A stretch of 64,000 nucleotides of DNA, from contig NZ_JAMBAQ010000003.1 of assembly GCF_023336735.1 (NCBI RefSeq), positions 62,001 to 126,000 on the forward strand, read 5' to 3'. The notes below the pieces were generated by a model. The model searched no databases and had not been told where the DNA came from. It saw only the letters and a list, made by a program, of their open reading frames with translations. Position 1 is the stretch's first letter; each line of letters starts with the position of its first letter. Both the position numbers and the translations under genes were made by a program. This DNA comes from Moraxella oculi. Its GTDB lineage: Bacteria; Pseudomonadota; Gammaproteobacteria; Pseudomonadales; Moraxellaceae. This document shows, one piece after another, positions 49,558-58,318 of this stretch.

Positions 49558-50796
49558 ATGGTCAAAGGCAAGGTTGTTATTGTAGACCCATTTTCTACTG
49601 GCGCATTGTACGCACAAAAATTTCATGAGTTAGGTCATCAGTGCTATGCCGTTCTTGCCAACTCTAAGATGAACGCAAGTTATTTTAGTTTTGACAATAC
49701 TTATTTTGTCAATAAGACAATGTATTCGGTACAAGAGTGTCAAGAAGAGCTGCATAAAGATGAGGTTTTGGCAGTTGTTATTGGTTCGGAGACTGGTGTT
49801 ATCATTGGTGAGCAGCTGGCAGATTATTTTGGGGTGGCGGGAAATTCTATAACAAGCAGTCTAAAACGCCGAGACAAATTTGTCATGCAAAATTCGTTAA
49901 AAGAGCATGGATTGAAGCATATCAGAAGTCAACTCATCACGACTAATGACGGACATGTGTTTGACAGTGAAAATGGTTACATTCTTAAGCCTGTTAATTC
50001 AGCAGGCAGTGATGGCGTCATGTTTTTTGCAAATAAAACAGCACTGTATGAACACATTAAAGGCATTGACTACACAGCGATTAATGCATTGGGAATAAAG
50101 AATGACAGTTACATTGTGCAATCATTTGAGCGTGGTGATGAATTCGTTGTGGATATGGTTGTGCAAGATGATGACATTTTTATTTGTAGTTTGTGCATTT
50201 ATAAGAAAAGTTGTTATAATGGCAGTCGGTTTGTTTATGAAAATATGCAAATGTTGGATATTGCAGACAAAAAATACGAAGCCATCATTCAGTACGCAAC
50301 ACAATGCGTTAAAGCACTGGATGTTAGATTTGGACCAGTACATATGGAGTTGCTGGCACAATCAAGTACTGATGGCTACATCAATCCTATCATGATTGAA
50401 ATTGGTGCAAGGTTGCATGGAGGGGTCGCACCCATCATTTTTGAAAAATGTTATCGGCCAAATTTACTTGAATTGAGTGTTGCAAATTATTTAAATCAAG
50501 ATTTAACACGGTTTTATAAAAAAGTAGAAGATCAGATATTTTATTCAGAAATGTTCAATAAAGCCAAAGTAGTGTTTTTAATCAATAGTCAAAAGAACGG
50601 CAAACTGGATGAGCGGTTATTTTTATCAAAAATTCAAAGCTTGCCTAGTTTCTATCAGGTTAAGATCATCGCTAATGGCATAATGCCCATAACGGTAGAT
50701 TTGCTTACTTGTCCTGTTTTGGTGTGTTTGGTTGGTAAGACATCTGATGTTGATGAAAATAAGTTGAGAACAATGTTTAATGAGAGTATTTATTGA
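49558..50796 (+). CDS. ATP-grasp carboxylate-amine ligase
   Basis: A 412-aa enzyme of the ATP-grasp superfamily. The ATP-binding lysine and flexible loop are in YILKPVNSAGSDGVMFF near residues 140-156. ERGDEFVVDMVVQ follows, and the metal and catalytic region is VHMELLAQ and IMIEIGARLHGG near 262-290. The whole architecture is like the L-amino acid ligases BacD and DdaF, which join amino acids or attach acyl groups in dipeptide antibiotics. Substrates cannot be read from sequence. It follows the MFS gene by 13 bases. Confidence 0.82.
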   Translation: MVKGKVVIVDPFSTGALYAQKFHELGHQCYAVLANSKMNASYFSFDNTYFVNKTMYSVQECQEELHKDEVLAVVIGSETGVIIGEQLADYFGVAGNSITSSLKRRDKFVMQNSLKEHGLKHIRSQLITTNDGHVFDSENGYILKPVNSAGSDGVMFFANKTALYEHIKGIDYTAINALGIKNDSYIVQSFERGDEFVVDMVVQDDDIFICSLCIYKKSCYNGSRFVYENMQMLDIADKKYEAIIQYATQCVKALDVRFGPVHMELLAQSSTDGYINPIMIEIGARLHGGVAPIIFEKCYRPNLLELSVANYLNQDLTRFYKKVEDQIFYSEMFNKAKVVFLINSQKNGKLDERLFLSKIQSLPSFYQVKIIANGIMPITVDLLTCPVLVCLVGKTSDVDENKLRTMFNESIY

Positions 50797-50925
50797 GTTA
50801 TGTTGTCATTCTCCTACCCAATCATCTTTTAAAAAATAGACATTTGCGGTAAAATTTACCACTTTGTTAAGATTTTTGGCGATTGCAAGCTCCGCGCAAG
50901 CATCCACAACCTCACAAGGATCATT

Positions 50926-52674
50926 ATGAGTGTCAATCACATTCACGATTTTGAGATTTTAAACGAACTTCAAGCGAAGTTTGATGATTTAACCATCCAA
51001 GAAGCACAAGATGGCATTCCGACTGTGTGGGTGGATAGGGGACAAGTGCTTGATGTCTTACTGTATCTGCGTAAATTACCCAAGCCCTTTGTGATGCTCG
51101 TGGATTTATCCGCCATTGATGAGCGCTTACGCACGCATCGACATGGACAGCCTGCGTCTGATTTTACCGTGTTTTATCATCTGATGAGTCTAGAACGCAA
51201 CTCAGACATTCGTATCAAGGTTGCCTTAAAAGAGGGTGAGTCTACCCCAAGTGCCACACAAATCTACCCCAATGCCAACTGGTATGAGCGAGAGGTGTGG
51301 GATATGTTTGGCGTGGTGTTTGACGGACATCCGCACCTGACACGCATTTTATTGCCCAAATACTGGGAAGGACATCCTTTGCGTAAGGAATACCACGCAA
51401 GAGCGACCGAGTTTACGCCCTACTTTCTAAATACCGCCAAACAGCAGTTTGAACAAGAAAACCTACGATTCGTCCCCGAAGAATGGGGAATGAAACGCTC
51501 AGGGCGAGACGAAGACTTTATGTTCCTAAATATCGGTCCAAACCACCCGTCCGCACACGGAGCTTTTCGTCTGGTGTTACAGCTTGATGGCGAAGAGATT
51601 GTGGACTGTATCCCTGATATTGGCTATCATCATCGTGGGGCAGAGAAAATGGCGGAGCGTCAGACTTGGCATTCGTTCATTCCCTACACCGACCGCATTG
51701 ACTATTTGGGTGGGGTGATGAATGAACTTCCGTACATTATGGCGGTGGAAAAACTTGCTGGTATCACGGTACCTGACCGAGCCAACACCATTCGCATTAT
51801 GATGAGTGAATTATTTAGGATTACCAATAATTTATTGTATTGGGGAACATTTATCCAAGATGCGGGCGGTATGACCCCTGTGTTTTATATGTTTGCCGAC
51901 CGTCAAAAGGCGTACGACATCATTGAGGCGGTAACGGGCTATCGGATGCACCCTGCGTGGTTTCGGATTGGTGGGACGGCAATGGATTTGCCAAATGGCT
52001 GGGATAGGCTTGTGCGTGAGTTTTTGGAGTGGATGCCAAAACGCATTGACGAATATTATAAGGCGACAATGACCAACACCGTGCTAAAAGGGCGTACCCA
52101 AGCCGTTGCCCAGTACGATGCCAAGCACGCTTTGGCGTGGGGCGTAACAGGGGCGGGATTGCGGGCGACTGGCGTGGAGTTTGATTTGCGTAAAGCTCGT
52201 CCGTATTTGGGCTATGAAAATTTTGAATTTGATGTGCCTGTCTTTTATAACGGCGATGCCTATGACCGCTGCTTGGTCAAAATTGAAGAAATTCGCCAAA
52301 GTTTAAGAATTATCAAGCAATGCCTTGACAATATGCCATCAGGTGCCTACAAAGCCGACCACCCACTGGCTGTGCCACCACCCAAAGACAAAACTTTAAA
52401 AGACATTGAAACACTTATTAATCATTTTATCTCGGTATCGTGGGGTCCTGTGATGCCAGCAGGCGAGTCGGCGTGTATGGTTGAAGGGGTCAAAGGGCTA
52501 AATAGCTATTATGTGGTGTCGGACAACTCAACGATGAGCTACCGTACACGCATTCGCACGCCCACTTTTGCTCATTTGCAACAAATGCCGTCTGTGATTA
52601 ACGGCTCTTTGGTATCAGATGCCATTATTTATCTCGCTAGTATTGATATTGTAATGGCAGATTGTGATAGGTAG
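50926..52674 (+). CDS. nuoCD: NADH-quinone oxidoreductase subunits C and D (fused)
   Basis: A 582-aa fusion. Residues 1-180 are the NuoC (30-kDa) domain with [19 protein letters not shown] and [17 protein letters not shown]. The rest is NuoD (49-kDa): [49 protein letters not shown], then [16 protein letters not shown] and [18 protein letters not shown] at the end. NuoD forms the quinone pocket with NuoB. It is separated from nuoB by insertion 1 and from nuoE by insertion 2. AAGGAT precedes the ATG. Confidence 0.96.
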   Translation: MSVNHIHDFEILNELQAKFDDLTIQEAQDGIPTVWVDRGQVLDVLLYLRKLPKPFVMLVDLSAIDERLRTHRHGQPASDFTVFYHLMSLERNSDIRIKVALKEGESTPSATQIYPNANWYEREVWDMFGVVFDGHPHLTRILLPKYWEGHPLRKEYHARATEFTPYFLNTAKQQFEQENLRFVPEEWGMKRSGRDEDFMFLNIGPNHPSAHGAFRLVLQLDGEEIVDCIPDIGYHHRGAEKMAERQTWHSFIPYTDRIDYLGGVMNELPYIMAVEKLAGITVPDRANTIRIMMSELFRITNNLLYWGTFIQDAGGMTPVFYMFADRQKAYDIIEAVTGYRMHPAWFRIGGTAMDLPNGWDRLVREFLEWMPKRIDEYYKATMTNTVLKGRTQAVAQYDAKHALAWGVTGAGLRATGVEFDLRKARPYLGYENFEFDVPVFYNGDAYDRCLVKIEEIRQSLRIIKQCLDNMPSGAYKADHPLAVPPPKDKTLKDIETLINHFISVSWGPVMPAGESACMVEGVKGLNSYYVVSDNSTMSYRTRIRTPTFAHLQQMPSVINGSLVSDAIIYLASIDIVMADCDR

Positions 52675-52686
52675 ATGCAGATGACA

Positions 52687-52723
52687 GATTGGATTTTTGA
52701 TTGCGATCATTAAAAATCCAATC
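52687..52723. terminator. Strong hairpin between nuoCD and mccC
   Basis: A perfect 12-bp inverted repeat (GATTGGATTTTT at 52687-52698, AAAAATCCAATC at 52712-52723, 13-nt loop) lies between the converging genes. The A/T part faces the loop, so it is not a classical terminator, but it could stop or protect both messages. Confidence 0.4.
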
Positions 52724-52730
52724 TTTGCCA

Positions 52731-53945
52731 TTATTGTTTTTTAAAGTAATAATTTGTTGGCAAGTAAAGAGATATTAATAAAAAAAGTATTATGGAAAGG
52801 GAGATGAAACCAATTTTATCTGTTAAAAATGTAATTATTGGAAATATGATTAGCAACATGATGCGACTGATAAAAAATCCCATATTATCAAGAAATGATC
52901 GATGGTTATCTGGTATAACATCATGAAATCTTGCTGATGTTTCTATTATGAGAAATTTAACACCAAAAAACATTGTAAACAGAGAAATTAGTATCAGTGT
53001 AGTTCCTTTTATGGATTGATTGAATAATAATATTGCCAATAACATTAATATTAGAGAGCCAAACATACAAATAAGAATATATGTATGTTTGTTTTTTATC
53101 TTACTGTTAACAGCATAGCTAGAAAATAGTTGAGCTAGGGAGACAATAGAAAAAAACACTCCATAAATCCATCCTAAATCACTTGGGCTGAAATTTTTTA
53201 TAATTGGTTGCCATAGCTGTAAAATAGTTTGAAAGTATATAAGTAATATGGATGTTACTAATAGTCCATAAAAAATTTCTTTTTTGTGGTTTATTATTTC
53301 TAATAACTCTCTAATATCTTTCTTGATATTTGATGTATTTTTTGATGTATTTTTTTTACCCCTAGTATTGTAGACATCATTAGGGAGTTGAATGAGCGAA
53401 CCTATGCTAATTAAAAACAATAAGGTCGACGCAATAATCCATATTATGTTTGATGTTGGGTTTAAGAAACTAGCACCAACAAAGGCACATAATGCCATAC
53501 CTAAACTATTGTATTTATTATCGTACGATAATAAAGTTTTATTGTCTAAATTTGGAGCTAGTTTATTTTTTGTATCAATTAAGTATGACACATAAGCACC
53601 ATTAAATAATGATAGGGAAATTGCATTTAATGCTTCGGCTATATAAAACTGCCAAATATTAGAAGCGAATGCTGTCGTTAATAACCATAACGCACCAAAA
53701 AAAACTCCCAATATTGTGGATAGTTTGCGACTGTACCTGTCAGTAATATAGGAAAGAGGTAGGTCAACAATCATCATGAGACCAAATTGAAATGATTTTA
53801 GCAGACCTAAATCTGTTAAATTTATACCTTTACCTAAAAGATATAAAACAGAGACGCCTCCAACAAGCATGCGAAAACTACCAAAAGCCACGCCATAAAA
53901 AATGATAGTGCGTAATATTTTTGGCATGGTGACTATTTCTGACAC
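52731..53945 (-). CDS. mccC: Microcin C-like exporter (MFS)
   Basis: A 404-aa MFS transporter with about twelve membrane segments, the first at residues 10-30, and a typical loop DLPLSYITDRYSRKLSTIL between TM2 and TM3 (MFS motif A-like). It overlaps the mccB stop by 13 bases on the same strand, matching the mccA-mccB-mccC order, where MccC exports the finished peptide-nucleotide and gives partial self-protection. It is very AT-rich compared with nuoCD. Assignment rests on position plus family; by sequence alone it is an MFS protein. Confidence 0.8.
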   Translation of the reverse strand: MSEIVTMPKILRTIIFYGVAFGSFRMLVGGVSVLYLLGKGINLTDLGLLKSFQFGLMMIVDLPLSYITDRYSRKLSTILGVFFGALWLLTTAFASNIWQFYIAEALNAISLSLFNGAYVSYLIDTKNKLAPNLDNKTLLSYDNKYNSLGMALCAFVGASFLNPTSNIIWIIASTLLFLISIGSLIQLPNDVYNTRGKKNTSKNTSNIKKDIRELLEIINHKKEIFYGLLVTSILLIYFQTILQLWQPIIKNFSPSDLGWIYGVFFSIVSLAQLFSSYAVNSKIKNKHTYILICMFGSLILMLLAILLFNQSIKGTTLILISLFTMFFGVKFLIIETSARFHDVIPDNHRSFLDNMGFFISRIMLLIIFPIITFLTDKIGFISLSIILFLLISLYLPTNYYFKKQ

Positions 53946-54976
53946 AAGCAGTCCTTACGTGGATAAAAAACCTGCTCTTCAGTTCTTAAGCTGTCAAAAT
54001 GTATGCCTATTCTCTTATTTTTTGATAAAATTTCTCCAAATCCACCCAAATAGCGTAGTATATCTCCAACCGCATACATGGCTGCAATGTTGCTAACAGG
54101 AGCGTAAGTGGCTGGTCTAAAATTTCTTTCAATGTCAGTAATAATTTGATGGAAAGGATCTCTCTCTGTATTGTCTGGCATATATTGAGTGCAATTGAAA
54201 CAGGAGGTTATTTTTGGGATATAAAATGGACCAAATGTAGAAATATCGTTAATATAACCTGCATTAATATAGGCTTGTTTCTTTTTAACACAAGCAAGAT
54301 TAACCCAATTAATCAGGTTGTTTGGCGTATCTGCTGATAGTATGTATAAATCTGAACTGTCTAGCTCTAGGATGTCATTCTCTGATTTAATGTTAAGATG
54401 CTGTGTTGTAATTTTAATTTCTGAGTTTCTTTTGATTAGCTCTCTGCTTAATATATCAATCTTTGCTTGACCGATGTCACTTTCACTAAAAAGCACTTGT
54501 CTTGTTAGATTGCTAATCTCTATAATATCACTATCAACCAAATGAATATGACCCATACCTGCAACTGCCAAAACTGATGCGATATGATTTCCAATGCCGC
54601 CACACCCAATGACCGTTACAGATGATTTCTTTAATTTTTCTTGAACCAATATCGGGTTTGCACCTTCATGGCTAAAATATAAGAAGTTTCTACTGTATCT
54701 CTCATCTGGATTAAACGCACCATGTATCATAATTAAGTGATTTTTGTAGATAATTTCAAAAGCTTCTTTGGTTTTTTGAATATGGAAACCTATTTTAGAA
54801 ACTATTAATTTTTCCATATCCTCTTTGGTGCTTGGAGATAACCACTCATGTAAAATTAGTGCAATATTCTCCCATAACAATCTATCCTTGATTAGAATTT
54901 GCTTGGATCCAATACCAATAATACCAAAGTCTTGGTATGTTCCAATACTTGCATAATGAGCTGTTTGATATAACAT
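53933..54976 (-). CDS. mccB: MccB-like peptide adenylyltransferase (microcin C-type)
   Basis: A 347-aa E1-like (ThiF/MoeB fold) enzyme. The N-terminal 90 residues correspond to the peptide-clamp domain of MccB, with LLWENIALILHEWLSPST. RYSRNFLYFSHEGANPILVQ, then GCGGIGNH (124-131) for ATP, NLTRQVLFSESDIGQAK, and LINWVNLACV follow. Cysteine pairs CFNC (259-262) and CLC (343-345) probably bind zinc. These blocks closely follow E. coli MccB as I recall it. MccB converts the C-terminal Asn of a short peptide to a phosphoramidate-linked nucleotide. An AGGTAGGG site precedes the ATG. It lies 108 bases after a 7-codon mccA. Confidence 0.9.
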   Translation of the reverse strand: MLYQTAHYASIGTYQDFGIIGIGSKQILIKDRLLWENIALILHEWLSPSTKEDMEKLIVSKIGFHIQKTKEAFEIIYKNHLIMIHGAFNPDERYSRNFLYFSHEGANPILVQEKLKKSSVTVIGCGGIGNHIASVLAVAGMGHIHLVDSDIIEISNLTRQVLFSESDIGQAKIDILSRELIKRNSEIKITTQHLNIKSENDILELDSSDLYILSADTPNNLINWVNLACVKKKQAYINAGYINDISTFGPFYIPKITSCFNCTQYMPDNTERDPFHQIITDIERNFRPATYAPVSNIAAMYAVGDILRYLGGFGEILSKNKRIGIHFDSLRTEEQVFYPRKDCLCQK

Positions 54977-55044
54977 ATCTGTATCCCTACCTGATTGAAT
55001 AATTAAAGAAAATAAGAAAAGACATTAGCCTCAATTATTACCCA

Positions 55045-55077
55045 GCTAACGCCTTTTATTTCAGATTGGCGTGTAGC
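55045..55077 (-). promoter_or_regulatory. Intercistronic hairpin between mccA and mccB
   Basis: On the minus strand GCTACACGCC (55077-55068) pairs with GGCGTTAGC (55053-55045), nine pairs with one bulged C and a 14-nt loop. A T-rich stretch follows downstream. In E. coli a hairpin at the same place lets most transcripts end after mccA, giving much peptide and little enzyme. Confidence 0.55.
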
Positions 55078-55084
55078 CATCTTA

Positions 55085-55108
55085 TTAGTTACGAACTGCT
55101 GCGATCAT
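55085..55108 (-). CDS. mccA: Microcin C-like heptapeptide precursor MccA (MIAAVRN)
   Basis: ATG ATC GCA GCA GTT CGT AAC TAA encodes a seven-residue peptide ending in Asn. AAGGAAG lies five bases before the ATG. E. coli MccA is also a heptapeptide ending in Asn (MRTGNAN), and the Asn is the residue modified by MccB. The gene is 108 bases upstream of mccB on the same strand, with a hairpin between. This is far below any automatic ORF cut-off, so it is normally missed. The double stop TAATAA follows. Confidence 0.85.
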   Translation of the reverse strand: MIAAVRN

Positions 55109-55142
55109 GGCAACTTCCTTGTCTATTGTGGGTTTTTGATGT

Positions 55143-55170
55143 ACAATATGCGAATGATACGCTACTGCAA
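55143..55170 (-). promoter_or_regulatory. Promoter candidate for mccA
   Basis: On the minus strand TTGCAG (55170-55165) and TATTGT (55148-55143) are 16 bases apart. The predicted start would give a leader of about 28 bases. Both hexamers are four of six matches. Confidence 0.4.
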
Positions 55171-55201
55171 ACTAAACAAATACAAGCAACCGTTTAGTTT
55201 G
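55168..55201. repeat. 10-bp inverted repeat next to the mccA promoter
   Basis: CAAACTAAAC (55168-55177) and GTTTAGTTTG (55192-55201) form a perfect inverted repeat with a 14-base spacer. It overlaps the start of the predicted -35 element of mccA, as an operator might. Confidence 0.6.
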
Positions 55202-55296
55202 ATTTAATTATATTCTTAATTAAATTTGATGTCAGTCATTTATTTTATGAAATATTTTTATATTTAATGAAATAAGATGTTATATTAGGCTATAGA

Positions 55297-56115
55297 ATGA
55301 CTGAACAAACCAAACCCAATTTTACCGAAACCAAATTAACCGAAGCCAAAACCATCATGTACAATATGCTCACCAAAGTCGTTGAGATTGGGGTATCGGA
55401 TTTATTTATCACGGCAGAATTTTTGCCCAGCGTCAAACCCAAGGCTTGATGAAACCGCTTGGCAAGCAGGTGCTAAGTGCCGACAAAACCAAATTGTCTG
55501 TATGCAGTATCATGAACGATTATTAGCGTGATGAATTTGAACTTGAAAAGGCAAGCCCTTGAAGTGATTTTAATTGGTGAGATTCGAGATACCGAGACGA
55601 TGGAGTGTGCCATTGCCTTTGCTGAGACGGGCATTTGTGCCCTGGTACGCTCCATGCCAACAACGCCAACCAAACGCTTGACCGTGTCATCAACTTCTTC
55701 CCGGAAGAACGCCGTGGACAGCTTTTGATAGATTTTTCTAGCAATATGAAAGCGATTATTAGCCAGCAACTCATTCGTACCGAAGATGGCAAAGGTCGGC
55801 GAGCGGCGGTGGAGATTATGCTTAACCACTCGCCTTGTGGCAGATTTGATTTTAAAGGGTGAAATGCACGAGTTAAAAGCGATTATGACAAAAAGCCGTG
55901 AAGCGGGTATGCAGACCTTTGACCAAGCCTTGTTTGATTTGTATGACGAGGGGGTGATATCGTATAATGAGGTGATTCATAATGCCAACTCTGCCAATGA
56001 ACTTCGCCTACAAATTAAGTTAAAGGCAAAACGCCGTCCTGATGAGCAGGGGGGTGGCTTTTCGCTTCATAGTGATGCCCCTGAGAAGGAAGATAGAGAA
56101 GAAAGAGCAATCTAG
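55297..56115 (+). pseudogene. pilU: Decayed pilU (PilT-like ATPase)
   Basis: Three frames together spell a PilU-like protein. They begin MTEQTKPNFTETK and VEIGVSDLFITAEFLPSVKP, which ends in TGA at 55447. Walker B VILIGEIRDTETMECAIAFA follows near 55570, then after a shift LHANNANQTLDRVINFFPEE and DGKGRRAAVEIML. After another shift come LVADLILKGEMHELKAIM and MQTFDQALFDLYDEG. The region with Walker A and the Asp box is deleted. At least two frameshifts plus the deletion mean no working ATPase. pilT at 37138 is intact. Confidence 0.88.
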
Positions 56116-56122
56116 GTAATAT

Positions 56123-56990
56123 ATGAGAATTGCTGTGAATACACCAATAATGCAATTACCCTTGTCTTTTGAATTGCCAATGGATAATGGAATTGCTGCG
56201 CCTAATCAAAATAGCAAACCTATTCAATTTATTGATTTATTTGCAGGGATTGGGGGTTTTCATCAAGCCTTGCACAATCAAGGGGCAAATTGTGTGTTTG
56301 CAAGCGAATGGGATAATAAATGCCGAGAAACTTATCAAGCGAATTTTCATCAAATTTCCCTCAATTTATTTACTCAAAATCATTTTGCAGGTGATATTAC
56401 CAAGGTTAATCCAAGTTCAATTCCCAATCACGATGTGTTATGTGCAGGATTTCCGTGTCAGCCTTTTTCCATTTCAGGAAAACAAAAAGGATTTGATGAC
56501 ACTCGTGGTATTTTGATTTTTCAAAAATTAAAACCAAAAAAATCAAATTATTAAAGACTTTTTAGATAATGATGATTTTGAGTATCTTGACCCAAGTGAA
56601 TATACTTTATTGGATAAATCATTATGGAAAGCCCAAAAGTCAGGTTTGATTTTTTGTGGTTATCGCAATAAATCCATTCGTATCAATGGCACTCGCCCCA
56701 ATACCGAACATTTATCAAGGGTGCATAAACAGTCCAATCGTATTTATCATACTGACGGCACACACCCTACATTACCTTCACAAGAAACTTCGGAGCGGTT
56801 TTTTATTTATGACGGTATTGGTGTTAGAAAATTGACCATTGATGAATGTTATAAATTACAAGGGTTTAATAAAAATTTTCAAAAAAATGCTCAACTATCA
56901 GCCTGTTACAATCAAATTGGCAATTCAGTTGCTGTGCCAATGATTGAAGCGATTTACGAGCAAATTTTGGAGCAATATTTTAATGACTAA
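56123..56990 (+). pseudogene. Decayed cytosine-5 DNA methyltransferase
   Basis: The N-terminal part (56123-56554) has FIDLFAGIGGFHQAL (motif I) and LCAGFPCQPFSISGKQKGFD (motif IV, catalytic Cys). It then runs into a stop. The C-terminal part (from about 56532, another frame) has HLSRVHKQSNRIYHTDGTHP, TIDECYKLQGF and NQIGNSVAVPMIEAI (motif X). Motif VI (ENV) and motif VIII (QRERI-like) are missing, so there is an internal deletion of perhaps 60-90 codons plus a frame change in an A-rich stretch. It overlaps the following endonuclease gene. Confidence 0.85.
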
Positions 56991-58077
56991 TATCAACCCA
57001 AGACAAACTTTATTGGATATTTATCAAAAATCTGATGATATTTCTGATATTAATATTGATAAAAATATCAATGAGCAGTTACAATTTATTTTAAAAAGAA
57101 TTACAAAAAATAAAGGGGTTTATACGGTTTTAATTACTTTGGCATTATATAAATATCTTTATCCTACCCAAGATATTAGACAGTACAAAATAGAATTACC
57201 AAACGGATTTTTTGGCAGAAGTTTTGATTTTAATTATGTTACACCAACTTTAAAAGAGATTGGTTTGCCTGCAATGGCGGAAAGTGGCTGGCTAACAAGA
57301 AGTTTAGAGCAACCATATCCTTATGATATGAATTATCAGGGTGAAATACGAGACTTAAAATCGGAATTTTTACATATTGTAGCCTATATTCAGCAAGGTC
57401 AAAATCAAGCCTATGATGTTTTAAGAATGCTATTAAATGGCGGTATTTTATTTAAACAAGCCAATGAGATTGCCATTCAAAAAATTGACAATCAAGAAAT
57501 TCAAATTTTTCAAATCATTGAATTATTAAGACAACATTTTGAATTTAATTACCAAACACACGGTGGGTCAAAATTACCTGTGCTTGCATTTTATGCTATT
57601 TACCAAATTTTAATCCAAGAATTAAGCCGTTTTCAAAATTGTGAATTAGGAAAATTGGGTTCTCATACCGCATCTGATATAACTTCAAAAAGTGGTGGTG
57701 ATATTGAAGTTTTTAAAAATGGGAAAGTTTTTGAAGCGCTGGAAATTAAACTGAATAAAGCTCCTGATAGCCATATGGTAAGAATTGCTTATGATAAAAT
57801 CAACAAATTTGGCATAAGTCGTTATTATATTCTGTCGGGATTGCCTATCAACCCGAGTGAATTAGATGAAGTCAATAAGTTGATTGATGAAACTAGACAA
57901 GAATACGGTTGCCAATTGATTGTCAATGGCTTATATCCAAGTTTGAAATATTATTTGCGTTTGATTTCTGACCCTAAGCTATTTTTAAATCTATACATTG
58001 ATTTGGTTGAAAAAGATAGTGAGTTACAAATTATCCATAAACAAAAATTGCAAGAACTGATAGCGAATATGGTTTAA
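56983..58077 (+). CDS. Type II restriction endonuclease (PD-ExK candidate)
   Basis: A 364-aa protein starting in the last codons of the methyltransferase remnant. A PD-(D/E)XK-like core is seen at about residues 240-258 (SGGDIEVFKNGK then ALEIKLNKA), preceded by LGSHTASDITSKS. I recognise it as the restriction partner of the cytosine-5 methyltransferase by position and motif, but cannot name its recognition site. The frame looks intact. Without its methyltransferase an active enzyme would cut the host, so it may be inactive, silent or protected by another methyltransferase. Confidence 0.7.
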   Translation: MTNINPRQTLLDIYQKSDDISDINIDKNINEQLQFILKRITKNKGVYTVLITLALYKYLYPTQDIRQYKIELPNGFFGRSFDFNYVTPTLKEIGLPAMAESGWLTRSLEQPYPYDMNYQGEIRDLKSEFLHIVAYIQQGQNQAYDVLRMLLNGGILFKQANEIAIQKIDNQEIQIFQIIELLRQHFEFNYQTHGGSKLPVLAFYAIYQILIQELSRFQNCELGKLGSHTASDITSKSGGDIEVFKNGKVFEALEIKLNKAPDSHMVRIAYDKINKFGISRYYILSGLPINPSELDEVNKLIDETRQEYGCQLIVNGLYPSLKYYLRLISDPKLFLNLYIDLVEKDSELQIIHKQKLQELIANMV

Positions 58078-58154
58078 GAAACAACATAGATGGCTTTGTG
58101 GCGATTGGGATTTGTAATGGCTCTACCAACCCCCACAAATCCGCCCAAAAATCG

Positions 58155-58162
58155 TGTATAAT
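58155..58162 (+). promoter_or_regulatory. Candidate -10 element before nuoE
   Basis: TGTATAAT contains a perfect TATAAT about 157 bases before nuoE. It would allow nuoE-onward expression despite the insertion. No -35 is evident. Confidence 0.4.
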
Positions 58163-58318
58163 ACGCACCGAAAAAGTGGTTTGCCAATTTAAGTAAATTT
58201 GAGAATGATTATTAAGAGTAGCGTTTACTTACATTGATAAATCAAAAAATAGCCAGTCCGCCCTACCAAGCAGGGTAACAGCTAAACAGGGCAATAGACT
58301 AGCAAGCAAGGTGGCTTT

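Noticed and set aside
53933-54976. Reading the ThiF-fold enzyme as ThiF or MoeB
   Set aside because: The N-terminal clamp-like domain, the RYSRNFL and GANPILVQ blocks, the MFS neighbour and the upstream heptapeptide ORF fit MccB better; no thi or moa gene is adjacent.
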